Source: Talinum fruticosum
Taxonomy: Eukaryota; Streptophyta; Magnoliopsida; Caryophyllales; Talinaceae
Assembly: GCA_021018815.1 (NCBI GenBank)
Contig: JAITYX010000005.1
Span: 9,395,501-9,459,500, forward strand
Length of the DNA: 64,000 nucleotides
Direction of reading: 5' to 3'
Shown here piece after piece: positions 51,601 through 60,608 of this stretch. The position numbers were made by a program, and so were the translations under genes. The stretch's first letter is position 1. Each line of letters begins with the position of its first letter. The notes below the pieces were generated by a model. It was not told where the DNA came from. It did not search any database and saw nothing but the letters and a program-made list of their open reading frames with translations.

Positions 51601-53300
51601 GTTAAGTTTTAGTATAGAGATGCTTGACACGTGAAGTGATTTGTTTCTAAATAATGCTTGAAAGTTGGTTTTGAAAAGAGTTCAAATGTTTACACAAAAG
51701 GATACTTGTGTATGATTCTTGAGAAATACTTTCGAACTTGAAATGTGTTCTATAAGAAGTGAAACTAATTGAGAAAGTGAATTTAGAAGGGTGACACGTG
51801 TGTCATGCCTTCTACGATGATAAAGTGATTTGAGATCTTGGTTAGAAACCAAGTTTGACAAGTGATTGTGATCACTTCGGTTTAAATGAATTTTGGGCTA
51901 AGGATTGTTTAGACCGAGAGGAAGGAGGTGGTCGTGCGTATCGAGCCACGGGGTCCTTGCGTAGCAGGATGCCCATCAACCGGAGAGGTTGATTCTTTCC
52001 TGACGAGGAAAGCGGAGCCTTCCAGGTATTTGACTAGAGATAGGTCCCGGGAACTCGAGTCGTGGGTAACGCCCGAGAACCGCCCGGTGCTAGTTCAATC
52101 GTCTAAAGCCCCGAAAGAATTTTCGTAAAGTATTTGAGAGAAAGTGCAGAATGGTTCCACCTTGTTTCATGTGATTCAATTCCCAAAATGATTGCAACCC
52201 GTGCTTTGAATGATTGAAGTGGTATGAGTTTTATGTTGCAAATGATTTCAAGAGATTTCGTTGAAAAGTATATAGGTTTGTATTATATTATTACGCTTTT
52301 GCTGATTTCATTATTATGAGTATTATGTGTACAGAATTTCTGTTTTAAGGGTGTAAGACTTCGATGAGCCCCGTGGTTTATTGCTCACCCCCACAAATTG
52401 CCCCGTCCCCTCCCGAGTCAGAGTACCCCCGAGGCGAATGGTCTGGAATGCTTGTCTTTGGTGGCGATTAGGGCTGCAGATCAAGTCTATGTGTTTTATG
52501 TTTAATATATTGTATCTATTCGGCTACTTATGTAAGTAGACAGTAATGTATAGTAAGTTAGACGTGTGTATGGAGACCAAACTAGTAGCTTCGACAAGCC
52601 GTAGATTTCTTTCTCCGGCAATTTTGATCTTAAGTGGTTGTAAATCTGGTTTTTGTCGAATTCATGACTTGGGTTGTAAACTAGTTCGCAATGTAAGCTT
52701 TGTGGTTGTGAATATACTCCGACGTGTCGCCGTTGAGCTGTGTACTCCGGGCGTGTGGCTCGCTGAGTTTTATTGTGAATTTTATGCAGGTTCTAAGGCT
52801 TTTAGCCTATGGGTTGGACCATAGCTCAAACGGAACTCGCCGAAATTTTTAGGAAACTTCGACCCTTGGGGAGAATTTCATTTCGTACCCTTAAGTTGAT
52901 TTAAGATAACTAAGTCTACACCTGAGTGAGCCTTGGGAGTTCCTTTGAGGAACTCCGGCGGTGTAATACTCCTAGGGTGGGTTTTGGGATGTTACAATTA
53001 TTATGGCAGAGGCATCGGAGACAAACAAGTGAAGAAAGCACGACCACTAATTGTCCACATTGAGGTGAGGTTCTGTTGGTTATTAGAGTCTACTTTAGTT
53101 GTTTTTCATTTCATATTACTTGCCGGATAGATAAAGTACTAATTAATTCTCTATGTGTTGGGAATCTATATTATTATTTGTAGTGGCATAAACAACCTGG
53201 GAACGTGGAGTGCGGCTTATATATTCTTCAAGTACATGAAAGAGATTGTGACCGAAATCGACTTAAATGCTAGTCCTAAAGAAGTATAGTTGCACTTGTA
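48680..53300 (+). pseudogene. Ulp1-like (C48) cysteine protease gene, split
   Basis: A SUMO-protease-like gene often carried by plant CACTA and Mutator elements. The upstream part reads VVALGVVLPWRADIVVHRTPLAADEVRVSM-type sequence and TFTLVDNSINAFLCWPKSLV (48705-48925). Then come SVFVFSDDILQFLRMEEIG (about 49230-49295) and HWILAALYPRANIAYRLDS, with the presumed catalytic His at 49648-49650 and Asp at 49699-49701. The catalytic Cys block PGNVECGLYI lies at about 53197-53226 (Cys 53211-53213), after the 3.2-kb solo LTR. Several intron-like gaps and stops are present, so it is not expected to be functional. Confidence 0.65.
49817..52996 (+). mobile_element. Solo LTR of a chromovirus-type (Tekay/Del-like) gypsy element
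   Basis: 3180 bp from TGTGAGACCCGGAATTTTG to GGGATGTTACA, flanked on both sides by ATTAT (49812-49816, 52997-53001). LTR 3' ends in GGGTGTTACA followed by a Met-tRNA site are common in plant chromoviruses; here the ATTAT flank follows instead, so this is a solo LTR. It holds a purine- and GC-rich block at 50040-50460 and AT-richer DNA after. The apparent ORFs (50012-50461 and 50119-50526 minus, 51928 and 52546 plus) are not supported. Confidence 0.82.
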
Positions 53301-53745
53301 ATTGATTATATTGTTTTTTCAACTTGATTAACACTTGCACCGACCTAATTAATATGTCTTTTATAACATCGGTTACAATATTTCCTGGAAAGAAACCACC
53401 CAATCCCTATACGGATGAAGCGCTCAACGAGTTAAAAAAGGTTGGGTAGAGTTTGTACATAATCGTATGAAGAAATAGGTATATATTTACAGCTTATTTC
53501 TTCATTATTTGATAGGTCAAGTTTGTGATTTTAGCAATCATACACATGCTAGTGTATAATATGTACATATGTATATATTTTTTTTACACTGTCTTGCACC
53601 ATATACAAAATGTGATTAGTATGTTGTTTCGTGTATATTTTGGTGAGAGTGTATTGGATTGTAGTTTGTATACGTGTTTATATATTATTTTTTGTACTAT
53701 ATAGAGGGTAAGAAAATACGAGAAAAATTATTAAAAAAAAAAATC
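53300..53745 (+). other. CACTA 3' non-coding region
   Basis: AT-rich. It may hold the last codons of the Ulp1-like gene (LNELKKVG-like near 53430). No other feature was recognised. Confidence 0.5.
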
Positions 53746-54082
53746 GGACTTATGACTACGGTTCTTAAGGCGTAACCGTAGTCATAGGATCACCTATGAC
53801 GACGGTTCAAATGAGGGAACCATCGTCATAGGTACTCTTTAATAAGTTTTTTCAACTATAGAGGAAGGCCTATGACGACGGTTCGGATGAAGAAATCGGC
53901 ATCATAGATTGACTTATGACTACGATTTTTACATCCGAATCATCGTCATATAGTGACGTATGACTATAGTTTTGAACCATAGTCATAGGTGGTACACACA
54001 ACAACGCCCACATACACGACGCCTGTTAACCGTATTTAAATGTCGTTTTTAACCATAATTAAAAGTGGTTCCTATAGTAGTG
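53746..54082. repeat. CACTA right subterminal repeats and terminus
   Basis: At least six copies of (CT)ATGAC(T/G)ACGGTTC-like cores in both orientations between 53750 and 53990. The element ends at TAGTAGTG (54082). Confidence 0.75.
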
Positions 54083-54229
54083 TCAAAACTTGATTGAGAT
54101 CCTAAAGACTACTCGTTGCACAACAAGTGCAGGAGTAAGTGTGAGCCACCATAGAGTAGGGCTTGCCCTCACGCCTTTCAATACACCCCAAGTCCCAAGT
54201 AAGGCACAACCCCTGGAAAGGTCAGCCTG

Positions 54230-54493
54230 TTGGCCCTCGCATGTAACCCCAACATAACCAACCGAGGCACCCACCGTGCTTGCTCTCGAGCGGCCAAGTG
54301 CCCCTCGACAAGGCGTCACGAAGAAGGCGATGCCCCGGTGATTATTGAGGCCAAGAGAGCCCGTCATAGGGCTAATAAGAAGATTGCCACTTTGCACACG
54401 ACCTCAACCCCTATGCCACCCACAATAGGCGTTTTGCCTGGTTTGAGGGTCTATGGCGACACCCTTGCCCCGAACGCGGAGCAAGGGTCCTAG
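54230..54493 (+). pseudogene. Possible N-terminal gag segment of the Tat-like element
   Basis: An 87-codon frame (basic, RAAKCPSTRRHEEGDAP, KRARHRANKKIATL) upstream of and in line with the recognisable gag. No domain was recognised. It is plausible as the variable gag N-terminus because position and strand fit. Confidence 0.3.
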
Positions 54494-54682
54494 GGAGCAG
54501 AAGGTCCGCCGGCCTTGCACGATCGGCTACGCATGGCCGCAATTCTCGGTGAGCCTATAATGCTCCAAGGCACGACCAAGAGCGGTCCGTCGTTCGGGAA
54601 CACGAGCAATAAAGGGAAAGGCATCATGCGCAATCAAATCGAAGAATCCGGAGAAGTTAGAGAGGGTTAGGCACACACCCCT

Positions 54683-55725
54683 TTGATCCGAGAGGAGGAA
54701 GAGCCCTTCCTTACCGGAAGTCCCATCTCTCGGCTCGATTCACGATCGACTCAACCCATCTTTAACACACCATTTTCAAAGAAGATTATGAATGCTCCCA
54801 AAATAAAGAAGATAAAAGTCCCAAACATTGACCCATACAATGGTAAAACTAATCCCGAAGATCCCCGGTATACTATAAGTCCCATATGTACGTATCGCCA
54901 ATTCTTTCTTGCTACACTAAAGGGAGTCGCCCATAAACGGTTCAACAATGTTCCTCAGGAAAACATCTCCTTATTCGAGGAGTTATGTGAGAAGTTTGTT
55001 ACACAATTTATTTTGAGTTACAAGCGTAAGAAGACTAGCATCCACCTCTCCAAGATCAAACAAAGGGGGAACAAGACCTTTAAGGACTATGTCCGAAGGT
55101 TCCATGAAGAGGTCATCCTTATCCCCGACTCGCAAGACGGGGTCGCCTACACCGCCTTCCTTAATAGACTCGGGAGCAGGAGATTCAAATTCTCACTCGT
55201 TGAGCAAAAGATAACGACTTTAGCGGAGGTGCTCCGAAAAGCAGCTTACTTCATCCAGAGCCACTGAAATATGCTCCGAAGAAGGAGAAGAGGTCGGAAG
55301 GAAGGGAAGGGACGGAAAGTTCAATCATCAAAATGATAAAAAGCCCTAGGGGCATGAAGAGGACCACCGTTTCAACACCGATCCCAAGAGCATCCTCATG
55401 GAGATCAAGGGTCATCCCATGCCGAGAAAACTAGCTCCCATGTCCACCCCCAAGGCACGGAACTCCAACAAATATTACGAGTTCTACGAACAAGCCGGGC
55501 ATGATATTGCTAAGTGTCGTGATATGAAGAAAGCCCTTGGGGAACTGGAGGACAATGGTTAGATTAATCATTTCCTTAAGAAAGGTGCCCATAGAGATAA
55601 GCACTATGATGATGATGATGCTATTAGGATTGTGACCACCATCGCCGGGGGCTTTGTAGAGGGTATGACCCCTCTTCCCGAAAGCTCACCTCAAGAGGGC
55701 TCAACAGGTCCCGATCACTAGTTAG
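54683..55725 (+). pseudogene. gag: Tat-like gag
   Basis: The open frame 54683-55267 (194 codons) contains TPFSKKIMNAPKIKKIKVPNI, DPYNGKTNPEDPRYT, the capsid block FLATLKGVAHKRFNNVPQ...LCEKFVTQFI and KTFKDYVRRFHEEVILI, a Retrotrans_gag layout typical of the Tat lineage. After a shift it continues with ILMEIKGHPM and a knuckle-like YYEFYEQAGHDIAKCRDMKK (55471-55530), in which the first Cys is replaced by Tyr. A TAG at about 55561 interrupts the C-terminus. Protease follows directly. Confidence 0.82.
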
Positions 55726-55734
55726 CCTCTACCT

Positions 55735-56215
55735 GTGAAGGTGCCTAAAGTGACCTTTGGAAAGTAAGATTTGAAAGGCTTGGGCGCCCCACATGAGGAT
55801 CCTTTGGTCATCGCATTGAAGATTTCGGATGTCCTAGTCTGCAGGATCCTTGTTGACATGGGGAGCTCGGTTGACATCATCACCATAGAATGCTTAAATC
55901 ACCTAAAGTATACCCCTCGGAATCTCATTCCCTCGTCAATCCTATCATTGTATTCGGGGCGGACGATACACCCCATAGGCATGATCCGCATACCAATCAG
56001 TGGTCGGAGAAAAGGGTAGGGGCCGAAACACCGAAGTGAGCTTTTGGTGGACGACGTACCCTCCGCCTACAATGTCATCATTGGACGTCCCACCCTCAAC
56101 TAGATTAAAGCGGTCGTCGCTCCATACCTTCTCCTCATGAAGTATGAGCTTGATGATGGATCCATAGGCGAGATCTACGGAGACCAAAAACCGCATGTGA
56201 ATGTTATGTCGTAAG
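55735..56215 (+). pseudogene. Tat-like aspartic protease
   Basis: KVPKVTFGK is followed by an in-frame stop and then, from 55771, LKGLGAPHEDPLVIALKIS, the active site RILVDMGSSVDIITIE and LSLYSGRTIHPIG. A shift near 56017 leads to DDVPSAYNVIIGRPTLN and AVVAPYLLLMKYELDDGS...GDQK to about 56210. The usual Tat active site DGGSSAD is altered to DMGSSVD. No RT domain follows, unlike an autonomous element. Confidence 0.8.
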
Positions 56216-57060
56216 GTTTTGAACTTTGATGGGGAAGCGAGAAGAGGAGGGGAAGACTCATGATGATCCCAAGGGTAAGAGGCCAAAGTTGGAGCCCCGA
56301 CCAAAGTCTTTCGGACTATGATGGTGTGCTTCATCACCACAGTAAGATCATAGCAAGGTCCGGCTTACGCCTCCCGAAGACATCGAACTCATGGGATGAT
56401 GGTGCTTACGTAAATAGTTCGAGCTCATTGTCCGGCGTGGGGCCTTTCTTTAAAGACCCACCCAACCAAAGTCCAAAATTTTGTAAAGGAATCACCCACG
56501 CTTGACGCGGCTGTTCCAAAAGCGCTAAATGGAGGCATACATTCCTCCTTTTGGATGGACTTCGATCTTTTCTCTTAATACAATAAGCAAGTGTTTGAGA
56601 TATTTTTATCTCGCACTTTACCTTCACTAAGCTAGGGGCAAGAATAGGGACTAACATGATCCCTTAGAACAACCAAACTCTCGATCTCTTTTGTCATATA
56701 TTTTTTCTTTTTCGAAGTTGAGGGTAAGAGTAGGGGCTAATATGATCCCCTAGGGCAACTAAGCCCTCGCTTTTCTTTCGTTGTGTACTTTTACTTGTGC
56801 TGATTTTGGGGGTAAGACTAGGGGCTAATACTACCCCTTACGAAAGCTAAAACTCAAAGAAGACCTAATCATGATGAAGGGTGATCATGTACCCTAAGTG
56901 ACAAGAAGGAAAAAATCGGCAACAATAAAAAAGAAACAACAAGGCAAGAAAGCATCAAGTAAGCATCCAAGCAAGCATCAAGCAAGGTTCATGTGAAGAT
57001 AAAAGTTCAAGAAAAACAAATCTAAAGTAGCAGAGTATCAATTCATACAAAGACGCAGGC
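56216..57060 (+). other. Non-coding region with PPT-like repeats
   Basis: Three tandem-like units of about 88-90 bp start at 56631, 56721 and 56809, each with G-rich GGGTAAGAxTAGGGGCTAAxA and an inverted CCCCTA segment. ORFs at 56260 and 56406 have no recognisable domain. Confidence 0.55.
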
Positions 57061-57073
57061 CATAAAAAATCAC

Positions 57074-57358
57074 TCATAACCTATGAAGAGTCAAGAAAAG
57101 GGGGCTAATCCTCGGAACCATCTCTAACATCCTCGTCAACTCCATCATCCTCAAGGATCTCCCCTCCTTTGATGCCTCCTCCTTAGGGGTGGACTCGGCT
57201 AGAGAGCTTGACTCCGGAGCGAGAACTTTAGAGTGAAGGTAGGAAGCATAGGCAACCCACCTCTCAAGCATCTCCTCATCATCGCCCCACACAAGCGGAA
57301 ATCTCCATGAGAAGCTTTCGATGGTTGTCCCCGATCGTTGCACCTTCCTCTCCGGCAA
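57074..57358 (-). CDS. Candidate antisense ORF of the Tat-like element
   Basis: A 94-codon antisense frame starting MPERKVQRSGTTIESFSWRF, then WGDDEEMLERWVAYASYLHSK, a Ser/Glu-rich stretch and MELTRMLEM. Some Tat elements carry antisense ORFs between pol and the 3' LTR, and position and orientation fit. I recognise no domain, and similarity to known Tat antisense products was not tested. It may be the 3' part of a longer broken frame. Confidence 0.35.
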   Translation of the reverse strand: MPERKVQRSGTTIESFSWRFPLVWGDDEEMLERWVAYASYLHSKVLAPESSSLAESTPKEEASKEGRSLRMMELTRMLEMVPRISPLFLTLHRL

Positions 57359-57399
57359 ACTAAAGGCGAGACTTTAGATCCCACTGCCCGCCTAAGGCA

Positions 57400-58250
57400 G
57401 CCTTTGGGTAAGCCCTCAACTAGCTCACCACCTCACAAAGGAAGATCGGAAGAAGAAGGTTGAGACTCTCCGGCTCAACAGACCTTGAGGAGAGTCTCAG
57501 AAACAAGTATGTTAGAGCCAAGAATGATGTAAAAATCAAGCTAAGGCAAGAAGTATATGAAAAATCAAAGCAAGCGAGATCCAATCATGAGACAAGTAAA
57601 TGCCAAGCATGAAGAGATCGGCTATCTCGCGTAAGCATACACCCACCAAAAGAAGGCATTTTAGACTGAAAAGTTTTTGAGCATACGCGGCTCATTAAGC
57701 GAAGATTCCGTAGGATCATAGAAGATCCCTAAGAGACATCACTTAAGATCTATGTCACCGAGAAAAAGCACAAGGTCGAGGCCCTCGAAGAGCGCTTTTG
57801 TTCCCCAAGAAACCGACCTAATGCTATAAGGTACAATCTACGATCACTTATCTTTAGACTCCAAGCAAAGGTCAATCGGGTGCCCATATTTTTCTTAAAA
57901 CATGAAAGGAGTTATAGTTCACAAATTAAAGACAAAGAGGATGTTTTGGTCATCGAGGCACACAATCATTATTTTAGCTCGCTAAAGGATGCCTTTTGAC
58001 ATTAAGTTTGGGGGAAAACGAGAAGCTAACAAAGACCCCTAACGTAAAATTGTGACTTGGGCACAATTAGAGGCACCCTATGAAGGCCCATACCGAGGAG
58101 TCTACAATTTCTTCGCCCTAAAATCGAGGTCGGTATTTTTTTCCGTCCCTTTCAATATTATCTCTTTATGCATAAAATTGGTTGGGAACGTTTCCGCTAA
58201 AAAATATGCCAACATAAAAATTAAAGGAAAGAATTTAAAAATTTTGGGTT
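57400..58250 (+). other. Tat-like element 3' region, no recognised gene
   Basis: Purine-biased DNA with scattered direct repeats (AAGCAAG..., 56960-57000; AAGTTTGGGGGAAAACGAGAAG at about 57994-58014, PPT-like). No coding domain was recognised. The 66-codon frame at 58052 is unsupported. Confidence 0.5.
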
Positions 58251-58255
58251 AGGAT

Positions 58256-58990
58256 CGGGGTTTGAGGGGAGTCGGGTTTGGGACCCGGTTGGGGTGAGGG
58301 GGTTCAAGTCGGTGGAGGGTTTCGGTCAGGTGAGGGGTTGGGGCCTGGGGTCGGTTCGGGTTGGGGGTCATGGCTGGGAAGTTGGCATTCAGTGTTAGGG
58401 GATCAGTGGCTGGGAAGTCCGGAGTCGGGTGGGGTATCGAATCTGGGTGCTGGCGAAAGAAAGAGATGGGGAGGGGAATCGGGACTCGAGATGGTTCTCG
58501 GGGTCCCGGGAGAGTGAGCGAGTGGGGCCGGGTAGGCCAACAAAGAAGAGCGGGAGGGAGAATTGGGACTCAAGAGGGGTCCCGAGTCCCGGCAAGCAGC
58601 GAGCGGCGAGAACGGGAGGGAGAGTCGGGACTCGGGAGGGGTCCCAAGTCCCGGCAACAACAGGGGGAGAGAGTTCAGCAGGGGCCGGGGACTCGGGAGG
58701 GACCCGGGTCCCGGCCGAGGGGTTGTGAGAGAGAGGAGGGGAGGCGGGACTCTGGGGCTCTGATCCTAGCCGTTTGGGCGTAGAAGAGAGGAGGGACTCG
58801 GGACTCGGGGGACCCGGGTCCCGGCCGTGGGGGCATGAGAGAGGGAGGGGAGAAGGGACTCGGGGGACCAGTGGTCCCGACTGTGGGGGCATGAGAAAGA
58901 GGAGGGGAGCCGGGGCTAGGTATGGGTCTAGGTCCGGGTCCGGGTAAGAGTCTAGAGAGAAGGGTCGGGTGGGGAGAGGGTCCGTGTGAC
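58256..58990 (+). repeat. G-rich degenerate tandem repeat block
   Basis: About 735 bp with a strong G bias on the plus strand. Degenerate repeats of GGGACTCGGGAGGGGTCCC and GGGTCCCGGC occur across about 58440-58930, each followed by GAGAGAGGAGGGGAG-like purine tracts. G-runs of three to five are frequent. The GC-rich ORFs on both strands are repeat translations. Confidence 0.8.
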
Positions 58991-59331
58991 GGAGATTTTC
59001 TAGAGTACATTTTTGAGCGCGTAGTTAGTAGGAGTTGGGATTCGGGAGTCGGGTCCTCAAGGGTTCAAAGAAAAATAAAAATTACATTTAAAAATTACAC
59101 AACTTTGTAAAAACCGCAACAATGAAGCATATGATTTCGGAGCCCAAACGTCTCTCGAAGTCAAGTAATGACTTAGCCTCCAGGAGCTAAAAATTTGCAT
59201 TTCCACCTCCACAAGGGGACATCCTTCGGAGTTCAGCGTCAACTTATGCTCAACAATAACTTAGACTTTGAGAGCTAAAAATCGCGCTCCCAACTTCATA
59301 AAGGAATACCCCTTGGAGGACACACACTCAT

Positions 59332-60230
59332 GCACTTCCAAGCCTCCGGAGCTGGAAAGTCACGTAAAAACCTATGTCCGTATGGGCACTTGAACTCCTA
59401 ACTTAAGGTTAGGGGTCGTGCTCTCCATGGGATGTTCCTAAGCGAGAATAATGCACTTCGAAGCCTCCGAAAGCTGGAAGGTCGCGTAAAGACCCATGTC
59501 CGCATGGGCACTTGCACTCCTAAGTTAAAGTTAGGGGTCGTGCTCTCCATGGGATGTTTCCTAGCGAGAATCATGCAGTTCCAAGCCTCCGAGAGCTGGA
59601 AAGTTGTGTAAAGACCCATGTCCGTATGGGCACTTGAACTCCTAACTTAAGGTTAGGGGTCGCGCTCTCGTGGGATGTTCCTAGCGAGAATCATTCACTT
59701 TCAAGCCTCCGAGAGGTGGAAGGTCGCATAAAGACCCGTGTTTGCATGGGCACTTGCACTCCTAACTTAAGGTTAAGGGGTCGCGCTCTCCGTGGGATGT
59801 TCCTTAGCGAGAATCATGCATTTCCAAGCCGCCGAGAGTTGGAAGGTCACGCAAGACCTATGTCCGTATGGGCACTTGCACTCCTAACTTAAGGTTAGGG
59901 GTCACGCTCTTCGTGGGATGTTCCCTAGCAAGATTCATGCATTTCCAGGCCTCCGGGAGCTAGAAGGTCACGCAAAGACCCATTCCGTCTTAGGCACTCG
60001 TACTCCTAACGTAAGGTTAGAGGGTTGCGTTCTCGTGGGATGTTCCCTAGCGACACTCATGTACTTCCAAGCCTCCGGGAGCTGGAAGGTCATGCAAAGA
60101 CCCATGTCCGCATAGGCACTTGCAATCCTAACTTAATGTTAGGGGTTGTGCTCTCCGTGGGATGTTCCCTAGCGAGATACTTACACTCATGCACTTTCAA
60201 GCCTCCGGAGCCGAAAGGCCGAGTAAAAGA
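59332..60230 (+). repeat. 121-bp minisatellite, about eight units
   Basis: The AAGCCTCC landmark recurs at 59340, 59461, 59583, 59703, 59826, 59947, 60069 and 60199. Each unit contains AGCTGGAAGGTC, CCCATGTCCG, GGGCACTTGCACTCCTAAC, TTAAGGTTAGGGGTCG and GTGGGATGTTCC. More diverged relatives extend upstream to about 59110. The short ORFs within are repeat artefacts. Confidence 0.93.
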
Positions 60231-60608
60231 CCCACAACGATGTTGCCGTGGGCAAACTCACTTTTTCGAATCCAAGGTACATAGAGGCCGGAACACCTCG
60301 AGGGTTCCGGAAAGACCATAGTAGGACTCATCCTCTCTCGCAAGGGTCCCAAGAGGACCAAGGGAGAACTCATCCTCCGGACTCCTTCTTAGCCCTAAGG
60401 GGCTAAGAAAAATCTTTCATCGCCACGAGCATCAACATCCAAACAGAAAAGCAAAGGATGGACGATTAGCTTCGCAGCTACCTCCTCTACCCGTACTTTT
60501 TGAAGTTCGGACACAATCTTTGGTAATTGGCGGGAGCGACCTAAGGCTTATCCTCATTCGAGCAACAAACAAAGAAATGAGCAAATCAATAAAGGAGCGA
60601 GAGTTTAC
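60231..60608 (+). other. Tat-like 3' region, no recognised feature
   Basis: GC-moderate non-coding DNA after the minisatellite, with no LTR terminus recognised before Sirevirus B starts. Confidence 0.5.

Larger units (their letters stand above)
45910..54082 (+). mobile_element. CACTA (En/Spm-like) DNA transposon with nested solo LTR
   Basis: The right end is CCTATAGTAGTG (54071-54082), the inverse of CACTACTATAGG, a CACTA-type terminus. Subterminal repeats with ACTACGGTTC and TGACGACGGTTC cores lie at 45924-46066 and 53746-54000. Inside are a Transposase_24-like gene and a Ulp1/C48-like gene. No CACTAC terminus was found on the left, so that end is truncated or altered and the left boundary is approximate. 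No TNPD-type (Transposase_21) domain was recognised, so the copy is probably non-autonomous. Without the 3.2-kb solo LTR the element is about 5 kb. Confidence 0.72.
54083..60608 (+). mobile_element. Tat/Ogre-lineage gypsy internal region (gag-protease only)
   Basis: Carries Tat-type gag and protease, no recognisable RT or integrase, an antisense ORF, three PPT-like repeats, a G-rich block and a minisatellite. It probably belongs to the same element as the LTR fragments at 32986-33342 and 45753-45905, with the CACTA inserted between LTR and gag. This is inferred from order and orientation only. The 3' LTR was not found before Sirevirus B begins. Confidence 0.6.

Noticed and set aside
58361..59010. 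Several overlapping 100-165-codon frames on both strands
   Set aside because: Long only because the G-rich repeat lacks stop codons; Gly/Arg/Pro repeats without domains.
59332..60230. CRISPR-like regular repeats
   Set aside because: Whole 121-bp units repeat with no unique spacers, in a plant retrotransposon 3' region; a minisatellite fits better.
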